A stretch of DNA of 64,000 nucleotides, taken from positions 4,588,001 through 4,652,000 of the forward strand of contig JAHRBS010000004.1 of NCBI GenBank assembly GCA_024305745.1. The letters are read 5' to 3'. The notes under the pieces are model-generated. The model was given only the letters and a program-made list of their open reading frames with translations. It did not search any database and was not told the DNA's origin. How positions within the stretch are numbered: position 1 is the stretch's first letter; each line of letters starts with the position of its first letter. The DNA comes from Polyporus tsugae (taxonomy: Eukaryota > Basidiomycota > Agaricomycetes > Polyporales > Polyporaceae). The position numbers and the translations under genes were made by a program. This document shows positions 37,079-48,083 of the stretch, in pieces.

Positions 37079-38916
37079 GGAGAAAGCCGGTGCTTCCTCT
37101 ACCTTGGGTCGGATTTGGAGCCCTACAGGATGTATAATTATCTCACGTACGTGGCACCATCTATCTTCTATCTCGCCCACTATCACCTCCCAAGCCCCAC
37201 CCCACCCGGCTCCCTTCTTGGTTTCCTCCGTGCGTCTCGGGCCTTCGCTTACCCGAGCTACTTTGCTTCTTCTTGTGGCCTTCAGGACCGCAGCCAAGAC
37301 GTCACGAACGCACATACGCCGCCGAATTGTACTCTATACCCTGCCATAGTCTTTGCTCCACCCCCCTCCTCCGACGTCACGGCTGGCCGACTACCTTATC
37401 CCCGTATTTCCTTCCCCGACCCCGCCCCCTGTCCCCGACCCTGCTCCGAGTCCTGCCGCTTTGGACCATCGTGTCGAATCGTTCGTGCGCTCTCAATGCT
37501 TCCCCCCGATCTCTTTCTGTCTCTATCTCTGCGTCATATGAATCCTGCATAGTATATAGTTTGCGCTGCTTTCAACGTGCTACAATCGTTTTTAGTGCCA
37601 TCCAACCCATCACTCCTACCTTCGTTATCCCAATGTTATTGCACTCTCCCCATCTTTCTCTGTCCTTCTCTCTCTTTCTCTCTCTCTTTTCCCCCTCCTT
37701 CCGTTCGTCCGTCCGTCCGTCCGTACCCACAATGGAATCTCGATTCTTAGTCTTCGTCTTCTTTGTAATCTGCCGTTCCCTGGCCGTGGCCCGTGGTGTC
37801 GGTATCATCTCTCGTACGCGTCTCGTCTGCCCCGCATCTATCATATCTCGTGATTCTATCCCTTCCCCCCCTCGATGTTGTTCTTCTTCCGCGGCCGCTC
37901 TTCGACCGTATACGTACGCGTCTGTATCGGCTGGCTGTCACGGTGTATACTCTAAGTCTACTTACTACGTACTCGCAACGCTCCGAGACTCGAGTCTTTC
38001 GTTCCCATTCACAATTTGTCTGCTGTAATGCCAATAGTACTCCCTGCAGTCCACATCCACATCGGTTCTTGAACTCGCGCGCTGGGTTAATTGGGGGCGC
38101 GGGCGTGCTGCGCAATGGCGAGCTCGATGTTGACGGGGGAGGGGGGAGGCGCGTCCCACTAGTACTTTCGCCCGACCCTCACGTCGGGGTGTCAGTGCTT
38201 GTCACTTGTTTCGTAAGTAGTGGCACTGGGCAGCTTACCGTCGACGTGGGCTAAGGCGATATCACCGCAGCAAGCACAACACAAAAACGAGTGGGAATTC
38301 CGTGCTCGACACTAGTACTCCGACCCTGCACCGTGACCTTCTGTACGCGTACGTGTTCTTCCCTTCTTGACATACATTATCATATGTACGTATGATATCA
38401 TATGCATGATCGTCCGCGCATGCGCATTGCTCGCTCGCTCCGCGAGCGGCGCGCCGTGTTCCTCTTCCCGCCGTCTGACTCTCAAAATTGGATCCCGACC
38501 GGCCGCATGCGCCACGAGGCGAGCTTGGAAGCTTGAAGCTTGAAGCTGAAGGATGCGTGCGCCGTGCATCAAGTACTACAGTCTACATATGTACGTTTGT
38601 TGTCTGTCTCAGGTCGCGGACTTGTGCGGCAAGGCAGGCACGCGCGTGTAACAGACGTGGTCGCACCAGGTCTCTAGGCACGCGGATGGACACAGCTACT
38701 ACTACTACTTCCGTTCCGATCGCGAGCGCCGCGAGACGGCTCTGAGCTGACAGGAGCTGGGATGTTCGTTCGTACATATATGATATGCACATGCGCGTTG
38801 GAGCGCATGTCGCGCGGGATCCAGAAGCCAGAAACGACTGCCAGCCGGGGGTGCCGTTGCGCCTGTTGCTTCCAGTGGTGGCGGTCCTGGACTAGAGCTT
38901 CTCTGTCGCGCCTCGC
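37079..38916. other. Intergenic region with simple repeats
   Basis: Contains a (TC)n pyrimidine tract near 37663-37690, GTCC units near 37706-37722 and GAAGCTT units near 38527-38548. A self-complementary ATATGTACGTATGATATCATATGC-like segment lies near 38390. I see no supported gene. Confidence 0.5.
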
Positions 38917-40019
38917 TCACGGAGCCAGGCCTGGGGACCTCGGGAAAAGCGGACGCCGGAAGGTCTCCGCGGAAGACGCGGGGATGGCGCGCGATCTGCA
39001 TGGTGCACGGAACGCGTTCCAGGTCAGGTCAGTGTTGGCCACAGCCCTGGCGGGGTTCGAGACAGGACGCACAAAGGACCGCACGCGCTTCCCGTACACG
39101 TACATCGGGACGGACGCGAGCCAGCAGACGGCCTGGCACGCGCCGAGGATGAGCAGCGAGACTTTGACGCCGCGGGAGACGACGACGCCGTTGGCGAAGA
39201 AGGTCGAGCCGTAGAGGACCATGTTCTTTGCGAAGTTGGTGATGGAGAGGACGTGCAGGGCGTTGGCGCCGTGCGTGTCGAGCAGGTACGTGACTACGGC
39301 CCCGCCGGAGACGACCATGCTGAAGTTGAGCATCCTGCCATGCCAGTGCGCCGAGCGGAGCGGAGGTCAGATGCGGTCCATGCGGGATTCGAGATTAGGT
39401 TGGGACGGATGTGCAGTGGTGGCGGAGAGAATGAAAGGGAGTGAAGGCCCGGCGTTTAGGAGTGCCGATGATAAGTGATCGAGTAGACAAGGGAAGGATG
39501 CCATGGGACGTACGTGATGCATGCGACGGCTCCAATCCAGGGCATGTGGTGGTCGTTGCCGACTGCCCAGCCTATGTAGCCAAACACGCCGAAGAGCATG
39601 CCGAGCATGAAGATGAGTCGGTACTCGGGCTCATAGATTCCTCGGTTGCGCTGGGACATCTAGACGATGCCCCAGTCGTTGAGAGGCCCGGTGAGGAGCA
39701 TCGCAAGGGCAATACCGACAATGCCGCCCAAGGTCGTTAAACCCTGATAAGTACACGCAAAGGGAGATGAGCGGGTTTGATGAGGTGATGCAAGGATAAA
39801 CGTACAAAAAGAGGTGCCGGGAATCTCGGGACGTACTCAACCACACTGTCTGCATTGCGTAGGCGAGGAACACGAACCATGTCTGCGAGTTAGTACCAAA
39901 ATCAAATTAATGTAATATGTCACCAGCCATTGGTGATATGCCGTACGCACCACAGCATCAGGAATCCATCCGGTACTTTTCCGGACTTAGTTCTACTGAA
40001 CACCTTGATGGGACTTGGA
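38917..40019 (-). pseudogene. MFS transporter, C-terminal half, split by the large transposon
   Basis: Membrane transporter of the major facilitator superfamily; substrate unknown. Reading on the minus strand: PSPIKVFSRTKSGKVPDGFL (up to 40019), then TWFVFLAYAMQTVWL, then GLTTLGGIVGIALAMLLTGP, then YRLIFMLGMLFGVFGYIGWA, and last MLNFSMVVSGGAVV to VCWLASVPMYVYGKRVR. These cover about five or six helices. A TAG at 39660-39662 replaces a likely Trp in NDWGIV-MSQRN, and the exon near 39840 needs a frame change, so the gene is also broken on its own. The 5' part was displaced by the transposon; its reading frame resumes on the right flank at 63710. The exact 3' end is uncertain. Confidence 0.75.
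40011..40019. repeat. Target-site duplication, left copy (9 bp)
   Basis: GGACTTGGA immediately outside the left terminus; identical to 63710-63718. Confidence 0.85.
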
Positions 40020-40086
40020 TAGGTTCGGAGCAAGCCCCTTGCTCCGGCGCTCGCGCACCTTCGTAGAAGGGGCTTGCTTCAAAGTC
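40020..40086 (+). repeat. Left terminal inverted repeat with internal hairpin
   Basis: Begins TAGGTTCGGAGCAAGCCCC and ends GGCTTGCTTCAAAGTCC. Its reverse complement matches 63627-63709 over both ends. The repeat folds on itself: GCAAGCCCCTT near 40030 pairs with AAGGGGCTTGC near 40068. Confidence 0.8.
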
Positions 40087-40313
40087 CGAGCGCTCACGCC
40101 AACTTCGACTCTGTGTGAGTCCTTTTGCTTCAACACAATTCCCTTACAGTTGGCTTGATAATATGTTGCTTACATGTCAAGGAACTCATGGCACTTTTTT
40201 TGGATTATTTGCTTCAATTTTTCCGCATATATCTCCCTCCCGTCTGCCGTCACAGATTTTGAGACTAGCATGCAACTCATGCCCTTATAGTCATCCATGG
40301 CAGTTCAAATTTT
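40087..40313. other. Left arm of the large transposon
   Basis: Non-coding, AT-richer than the flank. With 46714-46863 and 55046-55100 it originally formed the promoter side of the DUF6589 gene. Confidence 0.5.
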
Positions 40314-40318
40314 GTATA

Positions 40319-40851
40319 TGATGAACTCGAGGCTGTGAGGGCAAGGGTTCCGACTGTAAGTCAAACATAGAGAGATCTTCAGTCAGTGAGTGAACAACTA
40401 TATTGTAAGTTACCAAGTACCTGTAAGTCAAACACAGAGAGACTAAGGTAAAGTCAGTAACTACAAGTAAGAGAGAGGCATGTATAGTACTTACTCTTCA
40501 GTCAGTGAGTGAACGACTAAAGAGCAGGAGCAGAGAATGTAGTCCTTATATACTACAGTAGGGAGTGCATGAGTAAGCAATAAAGAAGTCACATGTATGC
40601 ATGAGTAAGACAATGAGTAAAGGATTGTGCAATATTGCACCATAGAGTGAGTAAGCATAGAACTACCTAGACTATTCTAGAGCAGTATGGATTGTCCAAG
40701 AAGATTCCAGACGTCTCCGGACCTCTACAACAATAGTATGAGAGAGAAACCTAAATACGGTAAGTAAGATGCATAGCATTGACTAAGCGCCATGTGGTCG
40801 CATAGCCTCATGTCCGGATAAGTCCGTACCCTAATAGCTCAAAGTCCAACA
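40319..40851 (-). repeat. Copia 3' LTR
   Basis: In plus orientation it starts TGATGAACTCGAGG and ends CAAAGTCCAACA. The TATA-like segment reads TATATAAGGAC on the minus strand (about 40543-40553). The adjoining internal sequence, read on the minus strand, ends in GAGTGGGAG, a short polypurine tract. Confidence 0.93.
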
Positions 40852-40878
40852 CTCCCACTCAATCCATGCAGCAATGAA

Positions 40879-43800
40879 TCAAGCACCAAGGCCAACACCA
40901 TCACAGAACTTCTCGATGATCGAAAACGGGACGTTCTTTGTGAGGGCATCAGCAAGTTCGTCTGCCGAAGCGACGTAAAAGATGTCAACTTGACCCGCTG
41001 CGTAGAACTCGCGGATGAAGTGATACCAAACTTCCACATGCTTGGTTCGACATTCCACAACTGGATTGACAGCGAGGAAGATCATGCCTCGATTGTTGAC
41101 AAAGAGAGGAGTGGGGAAGTCCATCTCATATCCAAGTTCAGTGGAGAAAGTCCTGAGCCATGCCATCTGACGACAAGTGTCGGAGGCCGCTTTGTACCCC
41201 GCTTTAGTCGAGGAAAGCGAAATAGCAGGCTGACACCTTGAGACCCAAGAAATGGCAGCACTGGCCATCAAGAAGAGCATGCCCGAAGTGGAATGCCGAT
41301 TGTCCTTGTCTTCAGCCCAGTCTGAGTCTGAGTAAGCAACCAGACCATCATTGGAAGCGCCTTTGTAACAGATCTTGAAAGACTTGGTCCCTTGCAAGTA
41401 GCGCAGGATGTAACAGGCGTAGTTCCAGTGGTCAGGTGATGGATTGGAAAGGTAGCGTGAAAGATGAGTCACGGCGAAGGAAATGTCCGGTCGTGTTCCA
41501 AGCATGGCGTACATGAGACTGCCAATGAGGCTCTGATAACGCTTCCGGTTGGCATCGGATGCAACTCCATCATAGCTGATGAGAACTGCTCCAGCAGGAA
41601 GGGGAGTATGCGACGGATTACAGTCAGCCATATGGAACCGCTCGAGAACAGACTAGATGTACTCTTCCTGGTCAATGTCAATGATGCGAAGAGTGCGATC
41701 ACGATGAATGCGAAGACCAAGGAAGCGCTGTACTGGACCTAAGTCCGTCATCTTGTACTGTCTGCTGAGGGTCCGTTTGACGGTCTTGATGTGATTCCTG
41801 TCGTCGCCGAATATAAGTAGATCGTCGACATAAAGAACCACAATGGTGACTGAGTTCCCCCTCTGTCGCTGATATACATATACACCAGCATCGGAGTACG
41901 TCTGTGTAAAGCCCAGGTCGAGAAGGGATTGGTGGATCTTCATGTTCCATTGACGTGACGCCTGCTTAAGATCATAGATAGCCTTCTTAAGTAGACAGAC
42001 ATAATCCTCCTTTCCAGGAACAGCCCAACCTTCAGGTTGTTCCATGTAGATCTCTTCCTCAAGATCACCATTCAGAAACACGGTTTTGATGTCCATGGCT
42101 TCCATCTCCCAGTCCTCAAGCGAAGCGTGTGCTGTAAGGTACCGGATAGATTCATACCGCGCGACAGGAGAGAATGTTTTGTTATAGTTCTCCCCCCATA
42201 TCTGGGTGAAACCGCGTGCAACCAAACGAGCCTTAAGACGACCGTCGTGCTTTTTGTCGTAGACCCAACAACAAGAGACAACAGGTTTGTCTTTAGGGCG
42301 AGGAACCAGAATCCAGGTCTTGTTCTCCATAAGGGAGTCGTACTCTGCCTTCTCTGCAGCACGCCACTGATCTGACTTGGGCAAGCGCAAGGCATCGTAA
42401 TGATTACGAGGAACACCTGGTTTGTACTGTGCAGCATTCAAAAAGAGGTTAATGAATGCCACTTCCGCTTCATCTGGATCAGCAGGTAGAGGATCGTCAA
42501 GGGGAAGGGAAGGCTCGACATTTCCATCAGGACGAGTACATGCATTGACCTGAGAGGGACGGTCAAAGCCTTCAGCCTCAGCGTTATCCTTCTTCCAATG
42601 ATCATTCCGACCAGCCCCCTCTCACTGCGAATGTCGGGGAGGTACTCCCACTGGAGGGTGACGAGAGTGTGAGTGACAAGGAGCTTGAGGAACGACAGGT
42701 GGTGGATCCTGCTGTTCAGCGGGTTCTGGTTCTGGTTGCTTGTTTGGTGCGACCTCAGGTTCAGGTTGAACGGGAGGTTGTGCGGGACCAACATCAGGAT
42801 GGATGTCGGCTGGCAGTGGTATCTCGAGTTCAGGGACTCGATCATCACCATCTGAGGAAGAGTCTGAATCAGACGAACTGGAGTCATCCGAATGATGACC
42901 TGGGAACGGACTATCCCCTGGGGTAACAGGGCAATTGCCGGGTTCCTTACGTGCAGGAAAGACACTCTCATTGAAGATCACATCGCGAGATACAACGAAG
43001 GAGTGCTGCGCTGGGTTCCAGAAAACATACCCCTTGGTACCAGCAGCGTAACCAACAAATGTCATCTCGAGTGCCTTCTTCTCAAGTTTATGACGATGGG
43101 CCTTTTGCACATGAACAAAGGCTTTACAGCCAAACACCCTAAAGTACGAGATGTCTGGGGCTTTGCCACTCCAGAGCTCAATGGGTGTACACCACTTGTG
43201 GCAACACATTGGTTGACGATTGTACAGATGGACAGCACAGGCAACAGCGAGTTCCCAGAAACCGTGACTAAGGCCAGCTTGGTGAAGCATTGCCATTGCC
43301 TTGTCTGTGATGGTACAGTTCCAGCGTTCAGCACGTCCATTCTGTTGTGGCGAGTCAGGTGTCGACTTATGATGCTCGATCCTGTGTGTCTTCAGAAGCT
43401 CAGTGTATTCCTTCGACGTGTATTCCGTTCCTCGATCAGAGTGAACCCTCTTGATCTTGTGACCAGTCTGATTCTCAGCCCAAGCCTTGAACTCCAAGAA
43501 CAATTTGTGGGCTTCGTTCTTGTGCTTAAGGTAGTATGTGACACCAAGACCAGAGTAGTCATCAATGAAAAAGACAAAGTAGAGGTTCTTGCCATTGACT
43601 GATTGAGTGCGCATTGGTCCATCCTCATTGGTGTGGACGAGTTCAAGAGGACGAGTAGCGCGCTTCTGAGATGGAGGAAACGGAAGACAATGGGATTTGC
43701 CCCACGCACAACCTACACAGGCTTCAGCGTTGATGGGCTTGGGATCGATAGTTGGAGCACCTTTGGTTTTAGTTGGCAACTTCTTCATTGCTTCCTCACT

Positions 43801-45654
43801 CGGATGTCCAAGTCGACGGTGCCAAGTCTGGTAGTCCGTGACTGCAGGATGGACAGAGGAGTCTAGCACAAGTTCCGCCTTGATCTCGAGGACCATGTTA
43901 TAGACATTCAAGCAAGTGACGTACTCAGCTTCAAGTATATTGGTTCCAAGAGTAATCGTCGAGTCCGATTGTGGCGGGCTCACTAACCGCCATGTATAAA
44001 TACACATTCGCTTGGCACTCTGGACAAGAGTATGGCCTTTTCGCTCAACAGAACCTGTGGCGAATAGCCTGCACCCGACCTGAGGAACGTAGATGACGTT
44101 GTTCAACTCAGTCTCAATCCACCGATCATCAACATAAACACGACCTCGAACCGTCCCAGCACCTAAGCCATGGATTTGAGTGCCATTGGCCGTGGTTGAG
44201 AAGAGCATGGGAGTATCGAAAGGTTTGTAGATCAAGAAGTCGTTCATGTTGAATGTAATGTGCTCCGATGCACCTGAATTCATCAGCCAAGTTGTCGAGT
44301 TGTATCCCTCAAGGGCCGAAGCCGCAACATAGTGGGACACAATGATCGATTGCGAAGACTCAGCAGCGGATGTAGTTACAAGTACAGAAGCGACATTGTC
44401 CGTGGTATTAGCGTTATGAGCGTGCGAGGTGCCTTTGCCTTTGTCCTTTTTGCCATTGTTATTCCCCCCATTCTTCGGTTTCTTGTCGGGATACTTCTTC
44501 CAACAAGAAGACTCATCGTGCGTCTTACCGCCACAGTGACCACAAGGGCCTTTCTTCTTGGGCTTGGTAGTAGACACGTGAGAGGCTGAAGAACCAATGG
44601 AGCCAGTCTTCCGCACACTTTCCTCAGAGACAGTCTTGTTGATGACCGTTTCAACCTTCAAGTCTTTCAACTTGATGGACGAGAGGAGGCCAGAGATGAG
44701 GGTGCGGTAAGACTCAGGGATCTTGGAGAGAACAAGGAGGGCCTTCATGTTCTCCTCCAACTTGAGTCCGCCGTCAGCAATGTCCTTCAGGCGAGCCTCA
44801 AGGCGACTGAGCTGATCCTTGAGTGGCTTCTGATCCGAGAGACGTTCCATTCCAATGACTGCCTCAAACTTGCTCCAGGTGTCTGCAGCATCAGTCTTGC
44901 CGAGCTGGGACTTGAGGGTGGCCCACATCTCATGAGGCTTCTTGGGGTTGTCTGCATCATTGAAGAGATGATGATGGAGGTCCTTGTCAGTGCGCATGAC
45001 GATCGCACCGGTAGCCTTGTTCACGAGGTCAGCACACCTTTGAGCAGCTGTTGCATCTGCGGGTGTGGTTCCTGGATCAAACTTGACAACGTCCCAGGCA
45101 CCAACCATGATGAGGAAACCCTTTATCTGGGCAGACCAGTTAGGATACTGAGCGGAGGTTGCAAGGAGGGGAATGGAGTCGGCTTTGACGTTATCTCCCA
45201 TGGTGATAGTAAGGAGGAAGAAGTCATTGTCGTCAGAGGTAAAGGATGGAGTTTCGAGAGGAGGGAGTTCTACGCTAAGTTGCGCAGGCGAGGACAAAGG
45301 AGAGTATGCAAGGAAAGTGGTTTCTTCACCAGTTGGAGCGGGAAGAGGAGGAAGATCCGACAGAGACCTTGGAGAGGATTCTTGGAGAGCTGAAACGGGT
45401 TCCCAAGCAGTTTCAAAATCTATGCTAGGTAGCTCTCCACGGAAGTCGTAATGCGAGGGGCAGGGTGTAGTAGCACAGGGATACCAACCAGGATCATTTG
45501 ATTCCTCGTCGTAGTGGTAGTCCTGCCGCTCATCGAGGTCAAAGACGTGAGGAAAGTTGACACAATCAGGACCTGATGACGTTGAATTGGAGTCTTTATC
45601 AACAAGGTTCTCGACCTCTGATCCCGAAGAGTGGTCTGTCGGAGTCGGATCCAA
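40879..45654 (-). pseudogene. Copia gag-pol polyprotein with two stops and altered protease site
   Basis: One frame from 45654 to 40879. Order: gag (WSAQIKGFLIMVGAWDVV); zinc knuckle CGHCGGKTHDESSCW (about 44500-44555); protease WLMNSGASEH; GAG_pre-integrase WHRRLGHPS; integrase HSDRGTEYTSKEYTELL and TPDSPQQNGRAER; reverse transcriptase with ARLVARGFTQ and YVDDLLIFGDD; RNase H ending SLSSTKAGYKA and the VADALTK-like ELADALTKNV. The breaks are a TGA at 42622-42624 (between integrase and RT) and a TAG at 41653-41655 (between RT and RNase H). The protease active-site DSGA is NSGA (codon 44278-44280), which should abolish processing. It is therefore non-autonomous despite its young LTRs. Confidence 0.93.
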
Positions 45655-46163
45655 AACAGCCTAGAGATTTGAAGTGCGATGTAGGAAGGGAGAGCTCTGT
45701 GCACAAGAGCGACATAGATGGGAACACCTATTGAGGAGTGCCAAACTACAAGGAAGTTGGAGTTCCCTGCAGCCCAGATAGAAGTCGCCAACTATGCCCG
45801 TGAAGTCTAGATAGTGTATGTAAAAAGGCTATAGTAAGGAGGGTCTGAACGGTTGTCCTCCGGTCCTAACAACACTAATTGTCGCTAGTACAAGAGCTGG
45901 CGGGCGCAAGTGCGTGGCCTGGCTCAGGGATGCCTAAAACCCGTGTGCCTCAAAAGCACAATAGGTGGTACAGAGGGATATACAACTACTAGATAAAAGC
46001 GCTCAGGGGCACGGTGTGTGCAAAGTCACCCTGGCAGCAGTGTCGGTGGGCACAGTCAAGAGCTAGAGGAAAGTGGGGGATGAGTGCACAGAGTGAGAGC
46101 AGTGGAAGTCGACAAAAGAGTTGCGCATGCGAGGAGAGAGTCGACGAGTGACAAGGTCAGAGT
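45655..46163. other. Copia 5' leader
   Basis: Untranslated region between primer-binding site and gag start, internal to the element. No other feature seen. Confidence 0.6.
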
Positions 46164-46178
46164 GCAGGGCTCATAACC
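46164..46178 (-). promoter_or_regulatory. Copia primer-binding site, half-tRNA type
   Basis: The plus strand reads GCAGGGCTCATAACC directly next to the 5' LTR. This matches the anticodon arm of initiator tRNA-Met (anticodon CAT), so the element RNA can pair with an internal tRNA site. Drosophila copia is known to use such a half-tRNA primer. Confidence 0.7.
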
Positions 46179-46708
46179 TGATGAACTCGAGGCTGTGAGG
46201 GCAAGGGTTCCGACTGTAAGCCAAACACAGAGAGATCTTCAGTCAGTGAGTGAACAACTATATTGTAAGTTACCAAGTACCTGTAAGTCAAACACAGAGA
46301 GACTAAGGTAAAGTCAGTAACTACAAGTAAGAGAGAGGCATGTATAGTACTTACTCTTCAGTCAGTGAGTGAACGACTAAAGAGCAGGAGCAGAGAATGT
46401 AGTCCTTATATACTACAGTAGGGAGTGCATGAGTAAGCAATAAAGAAGTCACATGTATGCATGAGTAAGACAATGAGTAAAGGATTGTGCAATATTGCAC
46501 CATAGAGTGAGTAAGCATAGAACTACCTAGACTATTCTAGAGCAGTATGGATTGTTCAAGAAGATTCCAGACGTCTCCGGACCTCTACAACAATAGTATG
46601 AGAGAGAAACCTAAATGTAAGTAAGATGCATAGCATTGACTAAGCGCCATGTGGTTGCATAGCCTCATGTCCGGATAAGTCCGTACCCTAATAGCTCAAA
46701 GTCCAACA
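46179..46708 (-). repeat. Copia 5' LTR
   Basis: 530 bp, near-identical to 40319-40851. It is the 5' LTR because gag-pol reads leftwards from it. Confidence 0.93.
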
Positions 46709-46866
46709 GTATACATAGTCTGTATGATGTTAAAACTGTGCGTATAACTTCCGGGTCCGGAATATGAACTGTATAGATTTATACTGAGAGTGTCCTTGCC
46801 CTTGGTGTCCGTGTGACTTGGAGTGACACACCGTGACCTACGCGTCACATCGCGTGTCATACACCC

Positions 46867-46889
46867 CACTGCGTGAAGCACCAGATTAC
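46867..46889 (+). repeat. CACTG element left TIR
   Basis: CACTGCGTGAAGC(A)CCAG..., inverted match to 55020-55042. Confidence 0.75.
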
Positions 46890-47666
46890 GGTGAAAGGGA
46901 ATCCAACAGGAATTTCTGGATTCCGGGCAGATTCCCTACAGATCCCGTCCCAGATTCCCCCGAGACAGGAATCTGTGAGGTACCTTCACATTACCGGCAG
47001 GTTCCTGTGAAATTCCCTATAGCTTGGGCAACATGTTTGGCTGGGGCAAAACTAAGTAACACTTATCTGAAAAATTACTTGTCCGGAATGCAATAACCGC
47101 GGGCGTCTCGACCCAATATATGTCGTGGCAGCTCCCATTTTGTGTGCGTTGCAACTTGACTTCCTTCTTTTATCACCTTCTGCACGCAGATCGCCTCGGC
47201 CTCATCTACCCTGCAGGTATGCCTTCGCGGTAATTCCTATAATGGGTACTTGATATGCTATCAGGCAGCTTGTTCTACCAGCTCGGCCATGCGGATGCCA
47301 ATGGCTTGACGCCTCGAATCATTGCGGTACGTTTGTGCCACCCATCCGAGTTAACATTCACCAGCTGACATACTGTCGCACCTACTATATCCTGGAGGCG
47401 CATACATTGCTGTAGGTGAGTTGCACAAGCATTCAGCACATCTGTATTAGTCAAGAGACCAATGACTCGGATTAGGTTCAAGTCAATGCCAGATGTATGT
47501 GCATATAGGTATGTGCAATTAGTATTTGACCTCTCCGCTGTGCCTGACAATAACATAGGAACACGACGTGCTATTTATATATGCACATGTGCGATAACCA
47601 TGCATCATGCCTCGAGGGGGTTCGGGACAGGTAAGTAAGACAATTATTTTGCCGGTTCTGGTGTCC
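46890..47666. other. CACTG element, left internal part with subterminal repeats
   Basis: About 46895-47030 carries repeated GGAATC/GATTCC motifs able to form hairpins. The rest is non-coding; two short spliceable-looking pieces (near 47188-47216 and 47265-47330) might be captured gene fragments, but they are too short to identify. Confidence 0.5.
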
Positions 47667-48083
47667 TGTCACAGCCGAACGACTGTGCCACAAAACAAAC
47701 AAAAAGGGGGGGCTCACTGATGGAGACACAGAGGGTGGCAACAGAAGTAGAGGATAGATTGGCCTAGACTAGAAGGCAGAGGATGACAGGGGCTGTTAAG
47801 CTGCCTACAGATGATGGGGGAATGAACAAGAGACAGAATCTAAGGTCTCTGAGCCCACATCACAGCCCTTATATACTATACATGACAGGTGCACAGACCA
47901 CCTGGCTTCAGGGCAGGCTTGGATACTGATGGCAGGTGAGCCAGTCCAAATGGAGAACAAAGAGGTAAGTACTATTACATAATGATGACCAGTGTCCAGG
48001 CTAGAGTCTGGAAATGGGTAAACCTGGGGTTAGGGTTGGTGGCTGTGACTATGGTACCAAACGTGGCGCGAAAAAACGTGACA
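47667..48083 (-). repeat. Gypsy 3' LTR
   Basis: 417 bp, TGTCAC...GTGACA; followed rightwards by CTACCCCCTCCTC, the complement of the polypurine tract. Confidence 0.92.

Larger units (their letters stand above)
40319..46708 (-). mobile_element. Ty1/Copia LTR retrotransposon, recent insertion
   Basis: Complete element read on the minus strand, flanked by a 5-bp duplication GTATA (40314-40318 and 46709-46713). The LTRs are 40319-40851 and 46179-46708. They differ by four C/T substitutions and one 3-nt indel, so they are about 99% identical. The single long gag-pol frame has two nonsense codons. It lies in the left arm of the large DNA transposon. Confidence 0.95.

Noticed and set aside
40020..40086. 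Helitron 3'-end hairpin
   Set aside because: The hairpin is present at both ends as an inverted repeat and a 9-bp duplication flanks the element. Helitrons have neither TIRs nor TSDs, and no Rep/helicase protein is present.
46164..46178. tRNA-Met gene
   Set aside because: Only the anticodon arm matches and it abuts an LTR; there is no full cloverleaf. It is a primer-binding site.
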